A stretch of DNA of 64,000 nt from the NCBI RefSeq assembly GCF_902502825.2, contig NZ_LR723674.1, positions 43,321 to 107,320 of the forward strand. The letters run 5' to 3'. The notes beneath the pieces are model-generated. The model was not told where the DNA came from. It did no database searches and was given only the letters and a program-made list of their open reading frames with translations. How positions within the stretch are numbered: position 1 is the stretch's first letter; the number at the start of each line of letters is the position of its first letter. Below are positions 8,754-18,336 of this stretch, in pieces. Made by a program: the position numbers and the translations under genes. This DNA is from Pseudorhizobium flavum. Lineage in GTDB: Bacteria > Pseudomonadota > Alphaproteobacteria > Rhizobiales > Rhizobiaceae.

Positions 8754-9911
8754 ATGATCAACCTGCAAAAGATCTATCTCGCATTTTTTGGGCGCCCAGC
8801 GGATCCTGAAGGACTGCGTTATTGGGATCAACAGCTCAAGAGCGGTGTCCCCATGGCTGAAGTCGCTGAGATAATCTCGCAAGGAACGGAGTTCGAGGAG
8901 CGGTTTTCAGGTCTCTCTTACACAAGCGTCCTTGAGAAAATGGTTCAGAGCCTCTTTGGGCGCAGCATGGAGGAAGAGCTTTTGCTTGCCTATCAAGCTA
9001 GACTGGCTGAAGGCCAGGCCACGATCGCAACAGTGATCGCCGAAATCCTGTCCAGTGCTGAAGGACGCGATCTCTCCATGCTGAATGAGAAGGTCGCGGC
9101 GGCTAATCTTTATACGAGTTCTCTCGAAGAGGTCCTGGAGGTCCAGGCCTATCGGGGAGAAGACGCCGCTGATGTTGCTCGCCTCTTTCTCCGGTCGGTC
9201 ACAGACACCCATCCCGCAACACCCGAAGCAGTCGCCCGGGCGATACAAGGCCTTCTCAATTCCGGCGGGGGTGCGCAGTCACCGGCTCCCAATGGAGCCG
9301 AAGTCAATGGTGTACAGCACTGGCTCAATGCCGCCATCACACCGCATCGGGAGGTCGACGGTGAGAAGGTTCTCCTGATCGGATCAGGATCTGCGGAAGG
9401 GTTTACGGTGGCAAAAGGTAGTGCGTCGCAACTAGAGCTCGGACTGAGTGTACGTGACGAATTGGGCAATCCACTGCTGAGCCAGGGCTATGTGAAAGGC
9501 CACATTGCAGGATTCGAGGAGATTTCATCCCCAAGTCACATCCTGGTCTCCATAGCCTCGTTGGGACAACAGGAGCTTGAAGAGTTTTCATTCAAGCTGA
9601 GCATCGATACGGATCCGACCGATGGGGTCTCATGGAAGCATTATTATCTCGAGGGGGAGCCCGACCATGGCTACGCCTGGTCTCTAGACCACAACAATGA
9701 CGGGAAACCCAATGGGGATGATGACTTAATTCATGAAACTTTGGCCATCGTGGGGGAGCAGGGGCATTTCATGATCTTGGATAGGCTCCCCCTCCCAGCG
9801 GAGGAAGGGATCTTCGATATTCGCCTTGATGCCCTTGAAGGTGGTTTCCTGGTTGTCGAGGCTGCTGTTCGCGTTCACCTCATTGGCCATTCCGAGCCGC
9901 TAGAGTGGTGA
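8754..9911 (+). CDS. DUF4214 protein with unrecognised C-terminal beta-rich domain
   Basis: 385 residues. Residues 1-165 are DUF4214 modules beginning MINLQKIYLAFFGRPADPEGL, with the second unit around SLFGRSMEEEL and the shared VAAANLYTSSLEEVLEVQAYRG segment that also occurs in the proteins at 18337, 37592 and 40321. The C-terminal half is beta-rich and acidic, with DHNNDGKPNGDDD resembling a calcium-binding loop. There is no Sec signal, which fits type I secretion. AAAGG precedes the ATG. Divergent from the GT4 gene. Function unknown; see the findings for a glycan-tethering hypothesis. Confidence 0.8.
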   Translation: MINLQKIYLAFFGRPADPEGLRYWDQQLKSGVPMAEVAEIISQGTEFEERFSGLSYTSVLEKMVQSLFGRSMEEELLLAYQARLAEGQATIATVIAEILSSAEGRDLSMLNEKVAAANLYTSSLEEVLEVQAYRGEDAADVARLFLRSVTDTHPATPEAVARAIQGLLNSGGGAQSPAPNGAEVNGVQHWLNAAITPHREVDGEKVLLIGSGSAEGFTVAKGSASQLELGLSVRDELGNPLLSQGYVKGHIAGFEEISSPSHILVSIASLGQQELEEFSFKLSIDTDPTDGVSWKHYYLEGEPDHGYAWSLDHNNDGKPNGDDDLIHETLAIVGEQGHFMILDRLPLPAEEGIFDIRLDALEGGFLVVEAAVRVHLIGHSEPLEW

Positions 9912-9926
9912 TGGATAGCCCCAATC

Positions 9927-10877
9927 TCATTGACTGCTGTTGTTGAGGTCTGCCCTTGCCTGATCGAGAGTCCGCGCAAGGGTCTGTGATAAAGAGACAT
10001 TCGGCGCCCAGTGGAGTGCCTCTCGGGCTTTTGCGTTGTTTCCCGACATGATTGGAATGGTGTTTGGGAGGTAGCGATCCGGATCGACCTCTACCGTGAT
10101 TGGAACGGTCGCCATGTCCGTGAGCATGGTCAGCAGCGTTGAAATTGCGACTGGTGAGCCGGTTGACAGATTAAGGGTCAGCCCATCCATCAGCTCATCG
10201 CAATCGGCAGCCATGAGATAAGCGTCAACGACATCTTGAACATCGAGAAAATCTCGCTTTGCTTCAAGGTTCCCCACCTTGAGAACGGGCTCCTGCAAAC
10301 CCGCTTCTATGCGAGCGATCTGCGTGGCAAAGGCGGGCACAACATAGGTCGGCGATTGACCGGCCCCGGTATGGTTGAACGGCCGAAAAATCGTCGCACG
10401 CAGCCCATCCTTGGCCATTTGGCGCAGCATGATATCGGACGCAGCCTTTGTTGCTCCGTAAGCAGACCAAGGCTGTAGCACGGCGTTTTCTGAAAGCGGC
10501 GTACTGCTCTCATTGAATGTTGCGCCATATGCCTCGGAGCTGCCCGCAAAAATGAAACGTGCTTCTGGCGCGTGACGAAGGACGGATTGGGCAAGGTGGA
10601 AGGTACCCATGACATTGACCTGCCACGCTGTCGCGGGTTCTTCTTTTGCCTGACGAGGTGCCGCGACAGCGGCAAGATGGATAAGCGCATCGGGTTTGGC
10701 ATGAGCTATGGCCCGCTCAAGCGCTGGTGGATCCCGCAGATCAGGGCTTTTGCCGGTTTCGGGATCGGCAAAGTCGATGAGATCAAACGTATCGCTCCAG
10801 GCATCCGAAGCCGCTTTGGAAAGCGCGGTCCCAACAAAACCGCCCTTCCCTGTGACAACCAGACGCCGCTTCGACAC
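9927..10877 (-). CDS. rmd: GDP-6-deoxy-D-mannose reductase (GDP-D-rhamnose synthesis)
   Basis: 316 residues. I chose the GTG at 10877, which has GGAG eight bases upstream and starts with SKRRLVVTGKGGFVG, i.e. the NAD(P)-binding GxxGxxG near the N-terminus. It is an extended short-chain dehydrogenase with the YxxxK catalytic pair in SAYGATKAASD and the upstream Ser in FAGSSEAYG. Next to gmd it most likely reduces GDP-4-keto-6-deoxymannose to GDP-D-rhamnose; fucose synthase or another SDR sugar enzyme is the alternative. 63 bp downstream of gmd on the same strand, so probably one operon. Confidence 0.78.
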   Translation of the reverse strand: MSKRRLVVTGKGGFVGTALSKAASDAWSDTFDLIDFADPETGKSPDLRDPPALERAIAHAKPDALIHLAAVAAPRQAKEEPATAWQVNVMGTFHLAQSVLRHAPEARFIFAGSSEAYGATFNESSTPLSENAVLQPWSAYGATKAASDIMLRQMAKDGLRATIFRPFNHTGAGQSPTYVVPAFATQIARIEAGLQEPVLKVGNLEAKRDFLDVQDVVDAYLMAADCDELMDGLTLNLSTGSPVAISTLLTMLTDMATVPITVEVDPDRYLPNTIPIMSGNNAKAREALHWAPNVSLSQTLARTLDQARADLNNSSQ

Positions 10878-10940
10878 GATCAGATCTCCATGCTGTGAGC
10901 CGGTCAACAGGGCTCGCCAGGGCTAAAGCAGGGATATAGG

Positions 10941-12295
<1,355 letters not shown>

Positions 12296-14011
12296 ATGAA
12301 GATTGAGAATCCCTTTCAGCTTGCTCTGAAAACCTATCGTTCGGTTCTCTTTTCCACAATCGTTTTTAGTGTCGTCATCAATGCCTTGATGTTTGTAGGC
12401 CCGCTTTACATGCTGCAGGTCTACGACCGCGTGCTGCACAGCCGAAGCGAAATGACCTTGATAATGTTGACCCTCATCGCAGTGGCGATGTTGATGGTCT
12501 ACGGCCTCCTGGAATGGCTTCGATCGCGGGTTCTGGTGAGAGCGGGGCTGCGCTTCGACCAGATGATTTCCAACGGCGTCTTCACCCGCGTTGTTACCAG
12601 CACACTTAAGCAGCCCCAGGCACGGGCAGAGTTTGCCCTGTCTGACATCGATCGCTTGCGGGAGTTTTTCACCGGCTCCGGGCTGATCGCGATCTGCGAC
12701 GTCCCCTGGGTTCCTATCTTTCTTTTTGTCTGCTTCCTGTTCCATCCCCTCATCGGTTGGGTTGCGACCTGCGGCGCGTTGATCATCTTCGCGCTTGCCA
12801 TCGCCAACGAGTTCATGACCAAGAAACCCTTGGCGGAAGCGGCTGGGCATGGGCAGGCCGCTCAGCACTTTTCAAACTCAACGCTACAAAATGTTGAAGT
12901 CATCCGTGCCCTCGGCATGGAGAAAAGCTTGCGCGGGCGCTGGAGCGCGATGCATCGCAGCATGCTGGAGAAGCAGGCAAACGCCAGCGATCGCGCCGGT
13001 GGTCTCTTGTCCACGTCCAAGTTCGTGCGCATGGCGCTTCAAACCCTCATCTTGGGCGCAGGCGCCTATCTTGCTATTGCGGGTGAAATCTCCCCCGGCG
13101 CCATGATTGCGGCTTCGATCATGATGGGTCGTGCACTCGCCCCGGTCGATCAGGTCGTGGGCCAATGGAAGCAGTTTGTGGGCGCGCGGATGGCCTATCG
13201 CCGCCTTAGTGAGATCTTCCGGCAACTTCCAGAAGAAGGCGAACGTACCGCTTTGCCTGCGCCTACCGGCAACCTGACCGTTGAGCAGCTTATCGTAGCT
13301 CCTCCAGGCTCCCGCACCCCGCTCATTCAAGGGGTCAGCTTCGCCGTCAAGCCAGGAGAGGCCATTGCAGTTGTCGGCCCAAGCGGTGCTGGCAAATCCA
13401 GCCTCGTGCGTGCCCTTGTCGGGGTATGGCAGCCGCTTTCCGGCGCAATTCGTCTTGATGGGGCAGAACTGCAGCATTGGGATCAGGATGACCTAGGCAG
13501 GCATCTGGGATACCTGCCTCAAAGCGTGGAGCTTTTTGCGGGCACGATTGCAGAAAACATCGCCCGCTTCCAAGAAGGTGTTGATGCCGAAGAGGTCATC
13601 AATGCTGCGAAACTTGCGCGTGCCCACCAGATGATCCAGAATCTACCTGACGGCTACGATACCCAGATCGGCGTCGGTGGCCGGCAGATTTCTGGCGGTC
13701 AAAGACAGCGCGTTGGCCTTGCACGAGCAATTTTCGGCAGCCCTGCCCTGATCATCCTCGATGAGCCAAACTCCAATCTGGATAGCGAAGGCGAGGAAGC
13801 GCTGGCGCAAGCAATCGCGGAACTGAAAGCCCAGGGCAAGGCAATCATTGTTGTCAGCCACAAGATGAGCCTGGTTGCTTTGGCGGACAAGACTCTTGTT
13901 CTGGCGGAAGGACGCATGCGCGCCTTTGGTCCGACCCGCGATGTCCTGCAACCAAAGCCGGCGGTTGCACCAGCGCCCGCACAGGCACAAAATAACCGTA
14001 GTATCGCCTGA
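12296..14011 (+). CDS. Type I secretion ABC permease/ATPase (PrtD-like)
   Basis: 571 residues. The N-terminal membrane domain (about residues 1-300) has helices such as STIVFSVVINALMFVGPLYML and lacks a C39 peptidase domain, as in PrtD/AprD exporters of RTX proteases. The ATPase domain shows Walker A GPSGAGKSS (about 361), signature ISGGQRQRVGLARA (about 465), Walker B LIILDEPNSNLD (about 487) and an H-loop SHK. It powers one-step export from cytoplasm to outside. Followed 40 bp later by the membrane-fusion gene. The RTX proteases and DUF4214 proteins around it are the likely substrates. Confidence 0.93.
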   Translation: MKIENPFQLALKTYRSVLFSTIVFSVVINALMFVGPLYMLQVYDRVLHSRSEMTLIMLTLIAVAMLMVYGLLEWLRSRVLVRAGLRFDQMISNGVFTRVVTSTLKQPQARAEFALSDIDRLREFFTGSGLIAICDVPWVPIFLFVCFLFHPLIGWVATCGALIIFALAIANEFMTKKPLAEAAGHGQAAQHFSNSTLQNVEVIRALGMEKSLRGRWSAMHRSMLEKQANASDRAGGLLSTSKFVRMALQTLILGAGAYLAIAGEISPGAMIAASIMMGRALAPVDQVVGQWKQFVGARMAYRRLSEIFRQLPEEGERTALPAPTGNLTVEQLIVAPPGSRTPLIQGVSFAVKPGEAIAVVGPSGAGKSSLVRALVGVWQPLSGAIRLDGAELQHWDQDDLGRHLGYLPQSVELFAGTIAENIARFQEGVDAEEVINAAKLARAHQMIQNLPDGYDTQIGVGGRQISGGQRQRVGLARAIFGSPALIILDEPNSNLDSEGEEALAQAIAELKAQGKAIIVVSHKMSLVALADKTLVLAEGRMRAFGPTRDVLQPKPAVAPAPAQAQNNRSIA

Positions 14012-14051
14012 TTACAGGACGATACGCAGCGCAAGAATTCGAGGCTCACAG

Positions 14052-15362
14052 ATGACGGAAGCAAAGAAGAACAAGAATTTTTCGCCAGCTCCTTACATTA
14101 CAGCAGGCTATGTGGTTGTTTTTCTAGGCGTAGGAGTCTTCGGAACTTGGGCGGCCACAGCTCCCTTGGCAAGCGGCGTTGTTGCACCGGGAACCTTGTC
14201 GGTAGAAACCAACCGGAAAACCATACAACACCTCGAAGGCGGTATCATCTCGGAGATCCTCGCCAAGGAAGGAGAGATTGTCGAAGTCGGTGACTTGCTT
14301 GTGAAGCTTGATCCCACTCAGGCGTACGGCAATTTCACCGTTTTGCAGACACGGGTGACCCTGCTCGAAGCGACCCAGGCACGTCTGCTCGCAGAAAGCG
14401 TCGATGCAGCTGAAATCGAATGGCCGGCCGGCTTATCCTTGGATAGTAACGACCCATCTGTGCAAGCGGCTGTGAAACTACAGCAGAGGCTGTTTAAAGA
14501 TCGCAAGCTGACAAAAGACGGCCAAGTTGGCATCATGAAGACGCGCATCGAGCAGCTCAACGAGGCCGTGAAGGGCCTGCAGCAGCAGCTCAGCTCCGTC
14601 GATAAGCAGATCGCTTCGATGCAGAGCGAAATCGATCGCCTGACAAGTGGGCAGAAGAAAGGGGTGATTGGCGAAAACCAGCTGTCACAGATCAACCGTG
14701 CTTTGCTCCAGCTGCAAGGCGAGCACGGCGAAATCACTGCAGAGATCGCAAAGCTGCGTCAGACCATTTCTGAGACCGAGCTGCAGATCGTACAGATCCG
14801 CCAGGAGTTCATCGAGCGCGCAGGCAGTGAACTGCGTGACATTCGCGACCAATTGGCCGAGGTGACGGAACGCAGGAACGTCGCAAGGGACGTCTTGAAC
14901 CGCACTGAAGTGCGGGCACCGGTGCGCGGTATGGTCCAAAACATCCAGATCCACACGACGAATGGGGTTATTCGTCCCGCCGAGCCCATCCTCGATATCA
15001 TTCCGCTTGATGACGATTTGATCGTGAGCGCCAAGATCCGGCCGATCGACATCGACAGTGTTCACGTCGATAGCGAGGCAGAAGTTCGCTTCTCGGCCTT
15101 CTCCAGCCGCACCACTCCCGCCATTTTTGGAAAACTTACCGTCCTTTCAAAGGATGTGATCTTGCCGCAGCAACAGGGTCAGGAGCCTTACTATCTTGCC
15201 CGTATCGAGGTGGCGGATCAAAATGTCCCTGCCGAAATCCGCGGCAGACTTCTCCCGGGTATGCCTGCTGATGTGATCGTTGCCACAGGTGAACGAACTT
15301 TTGCCGACTATATGATCCGGCCGCTCACTGACGCCTTCCACAAGAGCATGCGCGAGAAGTAG
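14052..15362 (+). CDS. HlyD-family membrane fusion protein (PrtE-like)
   Basis: 436 residues from the ATG at 14052; the frame is open further upstream but only inside the ABC gene. One N-terminal membrane helix (about 17-38), then the lipoyl-like domain with TIQHLEGGIISEILAKEGE and VGDLLVKLD, typical of PrtE/HlyD. A long alpha-helical hairpin covers about residues 100-290 (LNEAVKGLQQQLSSVDKQIASMQSEI in pieces), then the beta-barrel domain with RAPVRGMVQNI. It links the inner-membrane ABC protein to a TolC-type channel, which is not encoded in this window. Confidence 0.93.
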   Translation: MTEAKKNKNFSPAPYITAGYVVVFLGVGVFGTWAATAPLASGVVAPGTLSVETNRKTIQHLEGGIISEILAKEGEIVEVGDLLVKLDPTQAYGNFTVLQTRVTLLEATQARLLAESVDAAEIEWPAGLSLDSNDPSVQAAVKLQQRLFKDRKLTKDGQVGIMKTRIEQLNEAVKGLQQQLSSVDKQIASMQSEIDRLTSGQKKGVIGENQLSQINRALLQLQGEHGEITAEIAKLRQTISETELQIVQIRQEFIERAGSELRDIRDQLAEVTERRNVARDVLNRTEVRAPVRGMVQNIQIHTTNGVIRPAEPILDIIPLDDDLIVSAKIRPIDIDSVHVDSEAEVRFSAFSSRTTPAIFGKLTVLSKDVILPQQQGQEPYYLARIEVADQNVPAEIRGRLLPGMPADVIVATGERTFADYMIRPLTDAFHKSMREK

Positions 15363-15522
15363 AGGCAAAATATCGATTTGCGCTGAGGGTTCTCCGTGCA
15401 AATCAACGCGGTTCAGTGCCGAAAACGCCGCCTTATCCTCTCTCCAGGCCGACGCTCGTCTGGACGTTGAAAGCAAGCCCGCTATGTCAGGGCATGCTTT
15501 GTAGAATCGAGGGAGACCCGCC

Positions 15523-16467
15523 ATGGCTATCGTAGAAGCTTACAGCTCCACAAATCTCGTGGATCCGAACTCCTGGTTCGGGGATATCGTGCGCGCCACG
15601 TCCACGGAGATCGTCATCAGTGATGGCTATCGAACCGCTGTCTACGAAGGATACGGATTTTCCTACATCGGTTATGAGGTGGTGGGCGGAACCCTGACCG
15701 GCTATCGCGACTATTACCAAGGCACGCTCATGAACGAAGCCTATAATTTCGCTCTGCCTGCAGCTGCCGTCTCCGACTATATCGATCAGAACAATCTCCA
15801 GGGTCTCTTCAGAACCGCGCTCAATTATGATGACGTGATCTATGGGTCCGTCTATGACGACGACCTTGCCGGCTATGACGGCTACGATGTCATCTACACA
15901 GGTGGTGGCGACGACTTCGTTTCAGGCGGATATGGAATTGATACAGTCGTTTTGCGGGGCTATGGAAATGACTACCGGCTTGGAACCAGCGGCAGTGACA
16001 TCCTCATCGATCGGACCGACGGTACTTCCTATAATACTTTGAACTCCGTCGAGCGGATCCGTTTCGACAACGGCACGCTTGCCGTCGATGTTGCTGAAGG
16101 GCAAAACGCTGGTCAAGCCTACCGCATCTATCAGGCGGCGTTCGACAGGACGCCCGATGCAGGCGGCCTGCGATACTGGATCGACGAGCTGGATGACGGA
16201 GCTGATCTGATCGACGTCGCATCGGGCTTCGTCGGTTCCGCTGAATTCCGTTCAGTCTATGGATACAATCCTACGGATTATGAGTTCGTGGATCGGCTCT
16301 ACTACAATGTTCTGGGGCGTCAGGGGGAAGACCGCGGCGTCGACTATTGGCTGGATACTCTGGAAGACGGAGCAAGTCGCGCCTATGTCTTGGCGATGTT
16401 TGCCGAGAGCCCAGAAAACATCGTCGGCACCACGCCGGAGCTTAGCTCGGGCATCTGGCTTGGCTAG
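15523..16467 (+). CDS. Secreted protein with C-terminal DUF4214 pair
   Basis: 314 residues, ATG with GGGAG upstream. No signal peptide. Residues 1-100 are Tyr- and Asp-rich and unrecognised. Residues 100-190 have degenerate RTX-like turns ([32 protein letters not shown]). Residues 195-314 hold two DUF4214 units ([19 protein letters not shown] and [19 protein letters not shown]) and end [19 protein letters not shown]. The tail is nearly the same as in the protease at 42825, down to the terminal GIW. Lying right after the type I exporter genes, it is a probable cargo protein. Confidence 0.8.
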   Translation: MAIVEAYSSTNLVDPNSWFGDIVRATSTEIVISDGYRTAVYEGYGFSYIGYEVVGGTLTGYRDYYQGTLMNEAYNFALPAAAVSDYIDQNNLQGLFRTALNYDDVIYGSVYDDDLAGYDGYDVIYTGGGDDFVSGGYGIDTVVLRGYGNDYRLGTSGSDILIDRTDGTSYNTLNSVERIRFDNGTLAVDVAEGQNAGQAYRIYQAAFDRTPDAGGLRYWIDELDDGADLIDVASGFVGSAEFRSVYGYNPTDYEFVDRLYYNVLGRQGEDRGVDYWLDTLEDGASRAYVLAMFAESPENIVGTTPELSSGIWLG

Positions 16468-16485
16468 AGCGGGTCTACCTCGCTC

Positions 16486-16655
16486 GGGGCTCCGCAGGAC
16501 TTGGTGCATTCCTGCGCGTCGACGAGCGTGACGATCTGGCCGACCGTATTCCATAAGCCCTCGACCGTTCTCTCGCTTTTTGGCGCAAGACTGCCTTGAG
16601 CTTTTCGACCTCTCTCAATGGGATTGAAGTCTGGGCTGTAGGGAGGAAGGTATCA
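16486..16655 (-). pseudogene. IS630-family transposase remnant
   Basis: The minus strand near 16654 reads YLPPYSPDFNPIE, the highly conserved C-terminal block of IS630-family transposases containing the last catalytic acidic residue. After a frameshift it continues as ERTVEGLWNTVGQIV and then the degenerate QECTKS tail. Upstream parts are missing and the frame is broken, so it is a fossil. Confidence 0.7.
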
Positions 16656-16724
16656 AACCGGCATCCCCCACCTTCGATTGCGTGACGCACTCCTTGCCGA
16701 GTTGTTCAGATGTGTCGCTTCGGC

Positions 16725-16915
16725 CATGATGCCTCAGGCTTGGCCGTCACCGACGAGCCCGGCGAAGACGCGTAATCGGTTCCAGCGAATGAAGCATTTG
16801 TAGAGCGTCTTGTGCGGCCCTAACGTCCGGCGCCTTCCACCGCAAGTCGTGCTGATCAGGTCGACGCTCTCGCATTCACCCGCCGGTCATCCACCCACGA
16901 AGCCTCATGCAATAG
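16725..16915 (-). pseudogene. IS5-family (IS427-like) transposase remnant
   Basis: The minus strand encodes WVDDRRVN, a stop, then GPHKTLYKCFIRWNRLRVFAGL. This matches the conserved 'VDDRRVISGI...GPHKTLYNRFIRW..LGVF' block of OrfA in IS427-type IS5 elements. Stops and missing parts show it is dead. It lies about 70 bp from the IS630 fossil; together they fill the gap between the DUF4214 gene and the LuxR-type regulator. Confidence 0.65.
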
Positions 16916-17060
16916 CAGGGAATGCGGCGCCAACTGGCGCTCGCTCGGTAGAACCAATGACGGCCGCTGCCAAGCACGCAGGCGAGGCTAGACTTCCCTT
17001 GGGGAGGCAACGCCTTGCATCTTTGGATTGCATCTGCCTAAATCTGATAGGAGGGGCAAC

Positions 17061-18176
17061 ATGTGGGCTTCAGCAAGTATTACCGATGTCAGTGAAGAAG
17101 TGTCTTCCGTCATCACTGATGCAGCGATCGGCCGCCGTTGCTGGTCCGATCTATGCAAATTGTTCACCCAAGCCTTTCCCGGGTCCTATGCCGCGCTCCT
17201 GAACCAGAACTTCGTTCGGCCGGAGGTGAATTTTGCGGTCTCAGACGGGCTGGAAGAAGAGCATATAAACTCGTTTCTGGGGCACTACTCTCTCGTTAAC
17301 CCGTGGCAGCGGTTCTGGCAGCACGCAAGTAATGGCGCCATTCTTGTCGCTGAACGCGACGATCCGGCCCGGCAGTATCGAGGCAGCGAGTTCTATGAGG
17401 ACTGGATGAAAGCCGTTGGAGACTTCGATGCTGCGGTCGGCCTCCGGCTTCAGGTCGAGGATGACCAGATCATCTATCTGCCGGTCCATTTTTCGGAAAA
17501 GCTGTCTCCAGCTTACGAGCCCAGGCTGGAAGCAGTGATGCGCAATACCCGTCGCTCGCTGACCAATGCCCTGCAACTGGCATCCTATGTCCAGGATACC
17601 GCGCAAAAGGTTTCGGCGGAGGCTGCGCTGGCAGGCCTCGATCACCACATTGTCTTCGTAGTTGACGAGAACCTGAAGCTTCATGAGGCAAATCAGAGGG
17701 CCGTCGACGCGTTCAGCTGTCGGTTTCCCGTTACCTGCCGCAACGGAATGATAAGATTTGCGGTTCCATCCGTCACATCGCAGGTCCTTCAGCGCCTTCG
17801 CAGCAAACAGCGAGATCTTGTCGGTAAGCTGCTAATGACAGCCGGTGTTGACAAGTGGGTCGTGGGACTCAACAGCCTTCCAAGACTGTGTCCAGAAGGG
17901 CCGATCCTAAGCCGGCCCCAGTTTCTTATTCAGATCCACAAGCTGAGTTCATCGCTTGAGAGGATCGATGAGGACCTTCTCGTAGCTGGATTTGGACTAA
18001 CCCCTTCGGAGCTGCGCCTATGTCGAGCTTTGGCTGCTGGTGTGCTGCTCGCAGATGCCGCTCCCCTTGTCCAGATAAGTTATGAAAACGCACGCCAGAA
18101 GCTGAAGTCGATCTTCAAGAAGCTGAGCGTTTCGAGCCAGGCGGATCTGAAAATGGTCTTGCGCTCCATGGTGTAG
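17061..18176 (+). CDS. LuxR-type HTH regulator with unrecognised sensor domain
   Basis: 371 residues from the ATG at 17061, which follows AGGAGG at a good distance. The C-terminal 65 residues form a LuxR/GerE-type helix-turn-helix (LTPSELRLCRALAAG, then QISYENARQKLKSIFKKLSVSSQADL). The N-terminal 290 residues have a PAS- or GAF-like look (AALAGLDHHIVFVVDENLKL), without clear autoinducer-binding signatures. It probably acts as a DNA-binding regulator of neighbouring surface genes, but neither signal nor target is known. Confidence 0.75.
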   Translation: MWASASITDVSEEVSSVITDAAIGRRCWSDLCKLFTQAFPGSYAALLNQNFVRPEVNFAVSDGLEEEHINSFLGHYSLVNPWQRFWQHASNGAILVAERDDPARQYRGSEFYEDWMKAVGDFDAAVGLRLQVEDDQIIYLPVHFSEKLSPAYEPRLEAVMRNTRRSLTNALQLASYVQDTAQKVSAEAALAGLDHHIVFVVDENLKLHEANQRAVDAFSCRFPVTCRNGMIRFAVPSVTSQVLQRLRSKQRDLVGKLLMTAGVDKWVVGLNSLPRLCPEGPILSRPQFLIQIHKLSSSLERIDEDLLVAGFGLTPSELRLCRALAAGVLLADAAPLVQISYENARQKLKSIFKKLSVSSQADLKMVLRSMV

Positions 18177-18289
18177 GGCGCCTTCAGAATTGCTTATACT
18201 CCTCTTCGTCCAGTGCCAGAGTCCACACGGGGGGCAATGACACTGGACGTCCATGAGACTTGCTGAGTGGCGAAAGGGCCGGCCATACG

Positions 18290-18336
18290 ACCGGCTCCAG
18301 TCTCTGCCCGAACGGAGCCGGGCTTATGTGCCGGTC
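18290..18336 (-). terminator. Possible hairpin after the DUF4214 beta-helix gene
   Basis: Just past the stop at 18337, the minus strand has GC-rich partial repeats, including GCCGG...CCGGC flanking TCGTATGG near 18278-18299, followed by CCTTTC. The T run is poor. A weak candidate. Confidence 0.25.
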
